Made by a program: the position numbers and the translations under genes. DNA of 51,064 nucleotides, taken from NCBI GenBank assembly GCA_017475785.1, contig JAFVEX010000076.1, forward strand, positions 1-51,064. The letters are read 5' to 3'. This document shows, piece after piece, positions 21,870 through 30,169 of this stretch; within the stretch, counting starts at the first letter, position 1, and every line of letters begins with the position of its first letter. The stretch is from Eubacterium sp. (GTDB taxonomy: Bacteria; Bacillota_A; Clostridia; Lachnospirales; Lachnospiraceae). Below the pieces are notes generated by a model. It did no database searches and was not told the DNA's origin. It saw nothing but the letters and a program-made list of their open reading frames with translations.

Positions 21870-23555
21870 TCATATAGCTGCGTCATTCTGCGGTAAATCG
21901 TCCTCGTTGAAGCCTCTCATCCGGCCGCCTCTGTGACCGCCGCCCATGTCGCCGTTGAATCCGCCATCCGTGTCGCCATTGAATCCGCCGCCCATGTCGC
22001 CATTAAAGCCTTCCCCCATGTCGCCATTAGAGCCGTCTTCCGTGCCTCCATTGAAGCCGCCATTCTTGCCGCCCATCCGGCCGCCGCCCATGTGGCCGCC
22101 CATCATCTGAACCGGAATGGAATCAACCTGCTCGCCATTGATGATAACAGTTCCGCCGGTAAACGTGACGGTTCCGTCGCAGTCAAACGCAGACTGTCCT
22201 GTCACATCAACTGTTCCGCCCGTGATGGTCAGGTCTCCATTGGAATCAATCCCGTCTGTGTCTCCCGCGCCCATGGAAATCGTGATATCGCCGCCGTTAA
22301 TCTCCAGCGCTACACTGTAGGAGTTTGACTTCTGAGAGGCATTGATGCCGTCGTCCCAGCTCTCGATTCCGATGGTGCCGTCATTGATCTGGATGCTGGT
22401 TGCCTCAATGCCCTCGCCTGCCGAAATCTGGAAGGTTCCTCCGTCAATCTGTGCGATGGAATTCGCGTGAATCCCGTCATCGCCGGCATTAATGGTAAAA
22501 TCTCCGTCACAGATATAGATATATCCCAGTGTATCATCTTCGTCGTTTTCTGCGTGAAGCGCGTCCGTTCCGGCCTTCAGTGTAAAGGTCCCTCCGGCGA
22601 TGCGGATGGAATCATTTGCCTCAAAATCCTTTGACGCCGCGTCAATCGTATACGTTCCGCCGGTTACTTTCAGATCGTCTTTGCAGACAACGCCATTATC
22701 CGTAGATGTAATCTGCAGAGAACCGGTTCCGTTCAGCACCAGATCATCCTTCGAAAAGATCACGCCGTCAGTTTTTGTATCGCCGTCAGTCGTAAATGTG
22801 CCTGTAACTGTAAGCGCGTTGTCGCCCGAAGATGTAATAAACACCTTATCCGCGGCCTTCACATAGATGCAGGGCGCGTCGTCATTCGTGATACTCACGC
22901 CGTCCAGAACCAGCTGAACCTTCGCGTCCTCTTCTGCCGCTTCCACATAGACTGTGACATTGGACGCTGCTCCTGTCAGCACATAGGTACCAGCTTCAGT
23001 GATATGGATATCCTCTCCATCCACAACGGTGTATGAGACTGCGCTCCCGGTATCAGCTGTCTGTGTCAGATCACGCTCACTAAACAGCTCTGACGCGTCA
23101 ATCAGGCCGTCCGACGTCGTATTCGCGCTGGTGGCGACCGCCGCCGTGTCACTCTCTGATGCTTCGCTGCCCGCAGACGTTCCGGCTTTTCCGGATTCTT
23201 CTGATGCCTCACTGCCCGCAGACGATCCAGCTTCTGAGGTATTTTCTGCCGCTGCACTCTCTGCAGACATTCCGGCATCAGTCGAACTCTCAGCGATACT
23301 CTCTGTCGCTTCCTGCTCTGAAGATGCTCCTATATCCGAAGACCCTGCGGCAGACTGTCCTGCCACATCAGATCCGGTCTCTACAGAACTTCCTGCCACC
23401 ACACTACCCGCTGATGACCCGGTACCTGCGCCAGACACTCCGCAGCCTGCCAGGCAGAGCGCTGCCAGTCCAGCCGCTGCTGCAATCCCGATCAGTCTGC
23501 TCTTCTGTTTTGTCCTGAAATAATCCTTGTTCCTGCAATTGATTCTTTTTCTCAT
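21870..23555 (-). CDS. Cthe_2159-like carbohydrate-binding lipoprotein
   Basis: The product has 561 residues from the ATG at 23555 (AGGAG 8 nt upstream; earlier ATGs lack a site). A signal peptide ends in the lipobox LAGC. A Ser/Ala/Glu-rich spacer of about 130 residues follows. The main domain is a right-handed beta-helix-like repeat region (VDGEDIHITEAGTYVLTG, DGVIFSKDDLVLNGTGSLQI, DGIHANSIAQIDGG), as in the Cthe_2159 family, which binds calcium and acidic polysaccharides. The C-terminus has Gly/Asn/Asp/Met repeats of the type GGFNGDMGG. It should sit outside the cell on a lipid anchor. Substrate is unknown. Confidence 0.85.
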   Translation of the reverse strand: MRKRINCRNKDYFRTKQKSRLIGIAAAAGLAALCLAGCGVSGAGTGSSAGSVVAGSSVETGSDVAGQSAAGSSDIGASSEQEATESIAESSTDAGMSAESAAAENTSEAGSSAGSEASEESGKAGTSAGSEASESDTAAVATSANTTSDGLIDASELFSERDLTQTADTGSAVSYTVVDGEDIHITEAGTYVLTGAASNVTVYVEAAEEDAKVQLVLDGVSITNDDAPCIYVKAADKVFITSSGDNALTVTGTFTTDGDTKTDGVIFSKDDLVLNGTGSLQITSTDNGVVCKDDLKVTGGTYTIDAASKDFEANDSIRIAGGTFTLKAGTDALHAENDEDDTLGYIYICDGDFTINAGDDGIHANSIAQIDGGTFQISAGEGIEATSIQINDGTIGIESWDDGINASQKSNSYSVALEINGGDITISMGAGDTDGIDSNGDLTITGGTVDVTGQSAFDCDGTVTFTGGTVIINGEQVDSIPVQMMGGHMGGGRMGGKNGGFNGGTEDGSNGDMGEGFNGDMGGGFNGDTDGGFNGDMGGGHRGGRMRGFNEDDLPQNDAAI

Positions 23556-23742
23556 AATGCACACTCCTGTTTCAAAATCTTCTCGACTCGAAGCGGTCTC
23601 ATCTCGATCCTCTTCGCTGCATTGCTTTTTATTTGTTGTGTGCATCATACATGCGCAACCTTAGAGAAACTTTAAATCTTGATTTTTTTCTGCATGGCGA
23701 TTACTATAAAGCAGACGATAAGCTTGAGAACGGAGTGCCCTT

Positions 23743-24009
23743 ATGAAAAAACTACGCCAGATCATGGCTATTGCAGGAATTGTCCTGCTGGCCGCAATTT
23801 ACGCTTCTACACTGATTTTCGCGCTGATAAAAAGCCCGCTGGCAGACCGGCTGCTGATGGCTTCTGTTTTCTGTACGGTCGCGGTTCCGGTTATCCTGTA
23901 TGGGATGATCCTCGTGGCAAGAAACCTTGAGCAAAGGAATGAGTCGCTGCGCCGCGAGGAAGATGAAAACGAGGCTTCCGAAGCTTCTCAAAAAGAGGCC
24001 GAAAACTAA
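23743..24009 (+). CDS. Small two-helix membrane protein
   Basis: The product has 88 residues. Two membrane helices (about 5-27 and 36-59) are followed by a charged, Glu-rich cytosolic tail with NLEQRNESLRREEDENEASE. No known domain is recognised. GGAG lies upstream of the ATG. It is divergent from the 21870 gene and ends at a strong terminator, so it is a single-gene unit. Confidence 0.8.
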   Translation: MKKLRQIMAIAGIVLLAAIYASTLIFALIKSPLADRLLMASVFCTVAVPVILYGMILVARNLEQRNESLRREEDENEASEASQKEAEN

Positions 24010-24012
24010 AAC

Positions 24013-24052
24013 AACCGGATTCAACATTCCACTATGGAGTGTGAATCCGGTT
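24013..24052. terminator. Terminator after the small membrane protein gene
   Basis: AACCGGATTC (24013-24022) pairs with GAATCCGGTT (24043-24052), with further inner pairing, followed by ATTCTATT. Confidence 0.75.
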
Positions 24053-24198
24053 ATTCTATTCCTGCCGTTTTTTCATCCGGCTGCTGTTTTTTCCTGCCGG
24101 CTGCTGTTCCTAAACTGCGAGGCTTTCTGACGAAGCAATCGTGGAAACAGGCAAGCAAGATGATTAAGTTATTTCGTGACAGATCCTAAGTTCCGGCC

Positions 24199-24633
24199 TC
24201 AGGTCAGCGGCGCAAATGAATATATGCCGCGCGCAAGAACTGTGCCGGTCTGGCTTTTGACTTCCACGTCCGTCACAATCACACGCTTACCGTTTTTGAT
24301 GACTTTCCCCGTTCCGATGATTTCCTCACAGTCCTTTAGACCGGGGCGCAGATAGTGCAGGCTGCAGTCCAGCGTTGCCACCGGAAATCCGTAAGAGCTG
24401 GCAGCGGAGCCGCCGGCGACGTCTGCCGCCGTGGCGATACATCCGCCGTGTACGGAGCCGGTCGGATTGCGCATTTCAGCCGTGATTTTCATCCGCACCT
24501 CACCGAACCCTTCCTTCATATCCGTGATAGAAAGTCCGATCAGCGTCGCGAAGTGATTGTATTTGTTACGGTATTCCCTGATCTCATCGATTGTCATCTT
24601 ACTGAGATCTACGTTCTCTGCCTCGTGAAACAT
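24199..24633 (-). CDS. PaaI-type hotdog thioesterase
   Basis: The product has 144 residues from the ATG at 24633. It is a single hotdog-fold domain of the PaaI/YbgC-like acyl-CoA thioesterase group: MRNPTGSVHGGCIATAAD contains the HGG motif of the active site, and LDCSLHYLRP is the typical following strand. Substrate is unknown. A GAGG lies 12 nt upstream, somewhat far; a TTG at 24657 would overlap the end of the Dabb gene and has no site. It is close behind rpiA and the Dabb gene, probably one transcript. Confidence 0.88.
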   Translation of the reverse strand: MFHEAENVDLSKMTIDEIREYRNKYNHFATLIGLSITDMKEGFGEVRMKITAEMRNPTGSVHGGCIATAADVAGGSAASSYGFPVATLDCSLHYLRPGLKDCEEIIGTGKVIKNGKRVIVTDVEVKSQTGTVLARGIYSFAPLT

Positions 24634-24640
24634 GGATGTC

Positions 24641-24943
24641 TTAAACCTCGTAGTCAAGGCAGAGACGTGTCTTTGTGTACGGTCTCACCTTCCCGTCTGC
24701 AACTTTTACGTGTTCCGGATGCACGGCATAACCTGCCAGCGCATCTTCGTCAGCAAGGGTGGAATCCAGCATGACGTCTGCGTTGGATGTGGCCAGTCCT
24801 TCAGTCCGTACGTGAACCTCCAGGAGCCCTGGCACCTTGCCGACCAGACCCTCCAGCCCTTCCTTGATTCCGTTTTTTACTGTTTCTTTTTCTTCTCCCT
24901 GAAGCTCGTCGCGAAGCTGCCAGAGAATGATGTGCTTTACCAT
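24641..24943 (-). CDS. Dabb family protein (stress-responsive A/B barrel)
   Basis: The product has 100 residues, one ferredoxin-like Dabb domain: it starts MVKHIILWQLRDE and has GLEGLVGKVPGL and DALAGYAVHPEHVKVAD, all typical. AAAGGA precedes the ATG at 24943. Family members are small dimeric barrels of varied or unknown function. It is 26 nt downstream of rpiA and just upstream of the thioesterase gene. Confidence 0.9.
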   Translation of the reverse strand: MVKHIILWQLRDELQGEEKETVKNGIKEGLEGLVGKVPGLLEVHVRTEGLATSNADVMLDSTLADEDALAGYAVHPEHVKVADGKVRPYTKTRLCLDYEV

Positions 24944-24969
24944 ATTATTTCCTTTATATTGCGCAGTTT

Positions 24970-25659
24970 TTATTTTGCGCAGTTCTCGTTTTCTACTACT
25001 TCGACAGTTCCGTCGGAATGGCCGATGATGATGCGTTTGCACATATTCAGGAACAGGCCGTGCTCCAGAACGCCCACGATGGTTCCGATTTTCTCTTTGA
25101 CATCCTGAATGTCAAAGCCTGCGCCGAGGTGAAGATCTGCGATGTAGTTGCCGTTGTCGGTCACAAAGAGCTCGCCGTCTCTTTCGCGCATCACCGGCTT
25201 CCAGCCGAATGCTTCCATCTTCGCAAATGCCTGCTTTGAGCCATACTTCGCCACTTCGATCGGGAGGTGGAAATCCCCGATGTGCTCGACGTTCTTGCTC
25301 TCGTCCATAATCCAGATAACTTCATCGGCAAGTGTCGCGACGACCTTCTCGCGGTACAGCGCGCCGCCGCCGCCCTTGATTGCGTTGAATTCCGGGTCGA
25401 TCTCGTCGACGCCGTCCATAGCCAGGTCAATGTGGGTCACTTCGTCGATGCTCAGAAGCGGGATTCCCAGTTCGCGAGCCTGTGCCTCTGTCGCGTTTGA
25501 AGTCGGGATTGCCTTGAGGTTGTAACCTTTTTTGACCAGTTCGCCGACAGCATTTACCATGTGATATGCGGTTGAGCCGGTGCCAAGACCCAGCACCATG
25601 CCGTCTTTTACGTATTCAGCAGCTTTCTCGCCTGCCAGTTTTTTCATGTCAACAGCCAT
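24970..25659 (-). CDS. rpiA: Ribose-5-phosphate isomerase A
   Basis: The product has 229 residues. RpiA interconverts ribose 5-phosphate and ribulose 5-phosphate in the pentose phosphate pathway. Key motifs are GLGTGSTAYH (phosphate loop), SNATEAQARELGIPL, DLAMDGVDEIDP and KGGGGALYREKV with the catalytic lysine and glutamate region. GGAGG precedes the ATG. It heads a leftward group with the Dabb and thioesterase genes. Confidence 0.97.
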   Translation of the reverse strand: MAVDMKKLAGEKAAEYVKDGMVLGLGTGSTAYHMVNAVGELVKKGYNLKAIPTSNATEAQARELGIPLLSIDEVTHIDLAMDGVDEIDPEFNAIKGGGGALYREKVVATLADEVIWIMDESKNVEHIGDFHLPIEVAKYGSKQAFAKMEAFGWKPVMRERDGELFVTDNGNYIADLHLGAGFDIQDVKEKIGTIVGVLEHGLFLNMCKRIIIGHSDGTVEVVENENCAK

Positions 25660-25853
25660 TTTTATCCTCCATGCTTAATTTCCTGCCCGCCGCCCTTCCG
25701 GCGCTTCCCCGCGCCCGGGTTTTTCGGGAATTAAAACGCCTGTCAGCGCCGCGCGGCACCGACAGACTTATTGTATCACATCTTTCCAGTATTGATAAGG
25801 GGTGCATTCATAGCTTGCGCAGATTGTAAATGAGGTATAAAATCATAACCGTC

Positions 25854-27203
25854 ATGGGAAACATTATCACTTATCTAAAAGAATACGGAATACACACGCT
25901 TGCTGAGGCACCGTTCAATGAGGTGGATAACCTCGTTCTCTCGTATCTGGCTTATTTCCGTCTGGCAGACATCGTTCCCGCGCCAAAGGAGCACCGCCGG
26001 ATCACGGCGTCGGAGGCAGCGAAGATGTATCTCGCCGCCTACGGAAACTCGCAGGAGGACGTAAACGCGGATGTATTTCGCGCGGTCGCGGCATCCAGGC
26101 GTTTCCGGAATGCCGGGCTTTCCTGTTACACAGAGGTTTTCCGCACCGGAACCACACAGTTTGCGGCGCTGCGCGTCACGCTGGATGACGGCACAGAATA
26201 TCTGACGTTCCGGGGATCGGACAACACCCTGACCTCCTGGCAGGAGGCGTTTGCCGTCAGCTATGAGCAGACGCCTGCGCAGAAGATGGCTGCCGTATGG
26301 CTGGACCGGGTTTTCCCGGAGGATATGGGGCAGCAGGTTCTGCTGGGCGGACACTCAAAAGGCGGCAATATGGCGCTTTACGCCGCCACGGCATGCCGCC
26401 CGGAAAAGCGCAGAAGAATCACAAATATCTATCTGAATGACAGTCCCGGACTGACGCCCTGTCTGTACGGTCCCGCGAGCTATGAGGAACTGAAGGGGCG
26501 GATTGTGCGGATTACGCCGCAGTATTCTCTGATCGGTCAGCTCTTTGAGCACGAAAAACCCGACCGCATCGTCAGATGCAGCACGGAAGGTATTCACCAG
26601 CATGAGCCCCTGTTCTGGCAGACCGAGGAAGATCACTTTGTCACCACAGAACACCTGTCGGAAAAGAGCCGGCGTCTGGCACTGACGTTAAACCGGTGGG
26701 TCGCGTCAACGACTTTCCAGGAACGCCAGGCGTTTACCCGGGATTTTTTCCAGGCGCTCCGCGCATTTCGCAGCGCCGGCGGAGCCGCCGTGCCGGAGGC
26801 TGCTGCCGACAACGGCAATAAGATCTCAGCGGCTGCAGAGTCCGGACAGACTTGTGAGCCGGCCGGCAGCAACAGCGAGCGGCAGGGAGCCGCGCAGTCC
26901 GTCAATAGGGCCGGTGCGGCCGGCAGCAACGGACAGCAGGGAACCGCGCAGACCGTCAATAAGGCCGGTGCGGCCGGCACCAGCGGGCAGCAGGGAGCCG
27001 CGCAGACTGTCAAAAAGGCCGGTGCGGCCGGCAGCAACAGCGGGCGGCAGGGAGCCTGCGGGAGGCTGCGCGTATTGCTCCGCGCGTGGCTGCGGGCAGA
27101 CCACGCGTCACGCCGGGCCGTGTACAAGCTTGCGGGCGCGCACTATGTAACACGCGTGCACGCGATGAAACAAAGAATATTAAAGAGGAACATAAAAAAA
27201 TGA
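25854..27203 (+). CDS. DUF2974 (Mbeg1-like) alpha/beta-hydrolase with repeat tail
   Basis: The product has 449 residues from the ATG at 25854, chosen because the family starts with a block like MGNIITYLKEYG then PFNEVDNLVLSYLAY; neither this ATG nor the one at 25830 has a clear ribosome binding site. It belongs to the DUF2974 lipase-like group: the nucleophile elbow is GGHSKGG (Ser168), with YLTFRGSD and NDSPGL also typical. No signal peptide is seen. A tail of about four 19-20-residue repeats (QGAAQTVNKAGAAG and variants, about residues 340-405) precedes a basic C-terminus. Substrate is unknown. Confidence 0.85.
   Translation: MGNIITYLKEYGIHTLAEAPFNEVDNLVLSYLAYFRLADIVPAPKEHRRITASEAAKMYLAAYGNSQEDVNADVFRAVAASRRFRNAGLSCYTEVFRTGTTQFAALRVTLDDGTEYLTFRGSDNTLTSWQEAFAVSYEQTPAQKMAAVWLDRVFPEDMGQQVLLGGHSKGGNMALYAATACRPEKRRRITNIYLNDSPGLTPCLYGPASYEELKGRIVRITPQYSLIGQLFEHEKPDRIVRCSTEGIHQHEPLFWQTEEDHFVTTEHLSEKSRRLALTLNRWVASTTFQERQAFTRDFFQALRAFRSAGGAAVPEAAADNGNKISAAAESGQTCEPAGSNSERQGAAQSVNRAGAAGSNGQQGTAQTVNKAGAAGTSGQQGAAQTVKKAGAAGSNSGRQGACGRLRVLLRAWLRADHASRRAVYKLAGAHYVTRVHAMKQRILKRNIKK
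26870..27055 (+). repeat. Tandem repeats in the DUF2974 gene
   Basis: About four in-frame copies of a 57-60-bp unit encode S-x-R/Q-QGxAQ-x-VNKAGAAG. Copies are near identical at DNA level (GCCGGTGCGGCCGGCA recurs), so copy number is likely to vary. Confidence 0.8.
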
Positions 27204-27234
27204 AAGGAGCTCCGGAATTCCCGGAGGAACAGAT

Positions 27235-27645
27235 ATGATTGATCAACTTTCTATCTTCGCGGAAAATAAGAAGGGGACGATGCGTGATATTACGCGCACT
27301 CTTTCCGAAGCAGGCATCAATATTACGGCTCTGATCACAAATGACAGCGCTGAATTCGGGATTGTCCGTATGCTGGTGACGGATCCTGAGCTCGCCGCCA
27401 GGCTCCTTCAGGCGGATGGATACCTGTGTCGTCTGGATCAGGTCATCGGCGTCAATATTTCTGATGAGCCGGGAAGTCTCGCCGGCCTGCTCACCGCCAT
27501 AACTGACAGCAACATTAATGTCGAGTATCTCTATATTTCCTACGACCGGGCGCACGCGACGCCGATCGCGATTCTGCAGGCAGCAGGCGCATGGGAGGTC
27601 GAGGACTGCCTGCGCAGCCGCGGATACGATCTGCTGCAGAAGTGA
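27235..27645 (+). CDS. Double ACT domain protein
   Basis: The product has 136 residues with two ACT domains: MIDQLSIFAENKKGTMRDITRTL (1-70, written here only as far as its start is typical) and VIGVNISDEPGSLAGLL (from about 72). ACT domains bind amino acids or other small ligands; such stand-alone proteins are usually regulators. GGAGG precedes the ATG. It starts 31 nt after the DUF2974 gene and is followed by a strong terminator. Confidence 0.9.
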   Translation: MIDQLSIFAENKKGTMRDITRTLSEAGINITALITNDSAEFGIVRMLVTDPELAARLLQADGYLCRLDQVIGVNISDEPGSLAGLLTAITDSNINVEYLYISYDRAHATPIAILQAAGAWEVEDCLRSRGYDLLQK

Positions 27646-27773
27646 ATTTTTTATTCTTCAAAAAAGACATAGCAAAAAAGATATTATGTATATCTAAAAA
27701 CCTGTTTCGGCTGCTCTGCAGAAAGCAATAACTCCCGGGAGCCGAGCGGTGATAGATTAAATCAGCGTTTCCT

Positions 27774-27847
27774 TAAAAAACACCCTTCCGGAACATCCGC
27801 CTCTCGCAAATCTGATGCGAAAATGTTCCCCGGAAGGGTGTTTTTGT
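27774..27847. terminator. Large bidirectional terminator
   Basis: AAACACCCTTCCGG plus AACAT pairs with ATGTT plus CCGGAAGGGTGTTT, with A and T runs outside. It closes the 27235 gene and may also serve the leftward 28028 gene. The rest of the 27646-28027 gap holds nothing else I can support. Confidence 0.8.
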
Positions 27848-28027
27848 GTTTTTACTTTGGGAACTGCAGCAGAATAACTTGATCATTTCTGTACAGTTCT
27901 TTACTTGTATTGAATAATATCCCGGCGAGTGAAAATCACAGCCAGATAACATTTCCTGCCGGATTCCCGCAAGCTCCCCCTCACGAGTGAGAGGCCAGAG
28001 GATGCGCACTCTTTTTTATAGACCGGA

Positions 28028-29416
28028 TCACCAGTCAACCGCGACGTCCAGCTGATTCGGATTGCTGTAGGCGAAAGTGCCGGTATCACAGACAATCGCC
28101 TTTCCGAGGCTGCTGTCTACGATTGAACCGCGCGGGTGCGTGTCCAGATTAGCCGCCACCATGACGTAATCGCCAAGCATCTTGACGCCGTCATCGCGCA
28201 CCCAGTAGTCATCCGTGTTGCCCATGTTGCGCATGATATTGACGACACCTGACATATTCAGGTTATAATAGGTTTCCTTTCCGCTCGGTCCGGTGACTGT
28301 ACCGGCGCGGCGGTTCAGGACAGTTCCATCGTAGCTGTAGGAGGCGGCGTCACTTGAAGAAGAACTGCTCTCGCTGCCGGAGGATGTAGTATCTGTGCTT
28401 TCCTCTTCCACCGAACTCCCCGTGTCTTCCTCGCTGACAGCTTCCTCTGTTTCATAGGAAGCATCTTCCTCATAAGAGGTGTCTTCCTCATCAGACGCAT
28501 CCTCTTCGTAGGAATCCTCTTCGTATGTATCTTCCTCTTCGTAATCGTACGTCTTCGTATCGTATTCGGCTTCTTCGGCTTCTTCCTGTGCTGCCTCAGC
28601 CTCAGCTGCTGCCGCCGCTGCCGCTGCCTGGCGCTGCCGTTCAGCTGCTGCCGCCGCCTCGGCCGCGCGGATCTCCTCTTCCACCTGAGCGGTCAGAACC
28701 TGAATTGTCGCTTCCTGCTGCTGAATCGCACCGATCAGCTTCGCCGCGGTTCCTTCCTCGTCCTCGAGATTCGCGGCGTATTCTGCCACCTGACCGGATG
28801 TCTGATCAGCAAGCTCCTGCATCTCTGCTTTTTTCTTACTGGTCTTTTTCTCCAGTGCGGAAATCTCAGCCTGTTCTTTCTCGGCCTTTTCCTCCGCTGT
28901 CTGAATAGTCTCGCAGATCGCGCAGTATTCTTCCAGCATGTTGCGGTCATAAGCGCTGATGTTCGCGATATTGTCCGCGCGGTTCAGAAAATCACTGAAG
29001 CTGTCTGCGGAAAACAGCGCTTCCAGCATGCCTGTGCTCTCAGAATGCTCGTACATGTACTGAATCCGGAGCTTCATGTTTTTCCGCTGTTTCTCTTCCT
29101 CCAGACGGGCCTTTCCAAGTTCCACGCCGATCGCGTCCAGCTCATGCTGTTTGTCAGCGTATTGCTCCTGCAGATCCTTGATCTGTCCGGAGAGATCCGT
29201 CATCTGGTCATTCAGCTCCTGAAGGTATGCCTCTGCCTCTCCCTTTTTGGACTCCAGAGCGGCGATCCGCTCCTGCGTCGTCTGCAGCGCGCTGGCGTTC
29301 TGATACTGTGCTTCTTTTGCCGCATTCAGACGCTGCTGCGTCGATTCCGCAAACACGGTAACCGATGACAGCATCAGGGATGCAGACAGGACAGCTGCGA
29401 ATAAGCGTTTCTTCAT
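28028..29416 (-). CDS. Secreted coiled-coil protein with C-terminal 3D-like domain
   Basis: The product has 462 residues. A signal peptide (1-23, ending VFA) is followed by a long coiled coil (about 25-265) like the N-terminal part of PcsB/CwlO cell-wall hydrolase partners (YMYEHSESTGMLEALFSADS). An Ala-rich then strongly acidic, Ser-rich linker (about 255-360; YEEDTYEEDSYEEDASDEED type) leads to a C-terminal domain with NMSGVVNIMRNMG, LGDYVMVAANLDTHPRG and GKAIVCDTGTF. That last part resembles the 3D/double-psi barrel fold with Asp residues. It probably acts at the cell wall. GGAG precedes the ATG. Confidence 0.82.
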   Translation of the reverse strand: MKKRLFAAVLSASLMLSSVTVFAESTQQRLNAAKEAQYQNASALQTTQERIAALESKKGEAEAYLQELNDQMTDLSGQIKDLQEQYADKQHELDAIGVELGKARLEEEKQRKNMKLRIQYMYEHSESTGMLEALFSADSFSDFLNRADNIANISAYDRNMLEEYCAICETIQTAEEKAEKEQAEISALEKKTSKKKAEMQELADQTSGQVAEYAANLEDEEGTAAKLIGAIQQQEATIQVLTAQVEEEIRAAEAAAAAERQRQAAAAAAAAEAEAAQEEAEEAEYDTKTYDYEEEDTYEEDSYEEDASDEEDTSYEEDASYETEEAVSEEDTGSSVEEESTDTTSSGSESSSSSSDAASYSYDGTVLNRRAGTVTGPSGKETYYNLNMSGVVNIMRNMGNTDDYWVRDDGVKMLGDYVMVAANLDTHPRGSIVDSSLGKAIVCDTGTFAYSNPNQLDVAVDW

Positions 29417-29760
29417 AAATCCATCTCCTTGACTGGATCCTCAGATCCATACCGTCAGATCTGAGTTGTGAAACTGTTTTTCTCAGACTCCACCTGATAC
29501 TCAGAGGACATTATAACACAGACTATCCATTTTTTGAAGTCTTTTCTTAATTTTTTGTAATATTTGTGCAATCTTTTTGGAACTGTAACGTATTTTACTC
29601 GTCATAATGCGGTAAATATGACAAATCCGGTTACCTCCATTTCTTTCAGGATCGGATGCGCTCCCGCAGCATGCCTATTTTACTATCTGCATAGTTACTC
29701 CGAACAAGGGATTTCATGGACCAGTTTCTTTTTCTAAAGTATTGATAAAGAGGTGATCAC
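29417..29760. other. Intergenic region with a leftward promoter
   Basis: This 344-bp divergent gap is AT-rich. A leftward promoter for the 28028 gene is visible: TTCAAA (29533-29538) and TATAAT (29510-29515) with a 17-bp spacer, giving a leader of about 85 nt. No gene or clear RNA structure is seen in the rest. Confidence 0.5.
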
Positions 29761-30042
29761 ATGGACGAAACTCTGTTCACAATCAATCATTACGGGCACA
29801 TAGAGATCCGCCTGAAAGCCTACATGGACGCGCATAATATCAAGCGAAACGCTCTCGCGCGCAAGATTGACACACGCTTCGAAGTGATTGACAAATGGTA
29901 TAATGGTTCTCTCGAAAAAATCGACGCAGACGTTCTTGCGAGGATCTGCTTCGTCCTCGACTGTACTCCAGGTGACCTGATCACTTATGTCGCCGGTGAG
30001 AAAGGCTCCGGCTCGCTGCCCGCGCGTGAATCAAATGCATGA
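29761..30042 (+). CDS. Small XRE-type HTH regulator
   Basis: The product has 93 residues with one Cro/C1-type helix-turn-helix: RLKAYMDAHNIKRNALARKI, then RFEVIDKWYNGSLEKIDADVLARI and LDCTPGDLI. This is the compact HTH_26/YozG-like form. GAGGTGATC precedes the ATG. No operator or target gene is recognised; it is a single gene converging on the leftward regulator at 30170. Confidence 0.88.
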   Translation: MDETLFTINHYGHIEIRLKAYMDAHNIKRNALARKIDTRFEVIDKWYNGSLEKIDADVLARICFVLDCTPGDLITYVAGEKGSGSLPARESNA

Positions 30043-30088
30043 TACATTACCGGGCTGCCGCAGAACAATTTCTGCCAGAGAAAAACAG

Positions 30089-30115
30089 GACCGGAGCCTG
30101 CGTCAGGTTCCGGTC
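30089..30115 (-). terminator. Terminator of the 30170 regulator gene
   Basis: A stem of about 11 bp (GACCGGA and CCTG pairing with CAGG and TCCGGTC) is followed on the minus strand by CTGTTTTTC. Confidence 0.7.
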
Positions 30116-30169
30116 ACCATTCTGTACACCCTTTTCTCTTTTACAGAAGCACTGATTCACTCAGCACTT

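Noticed and set aside
27646..28009. Small minus-strand frame over 27773-28009
   Set aside because: It crosses the bidirectional terminator and has no ribosome binding site or protein features.
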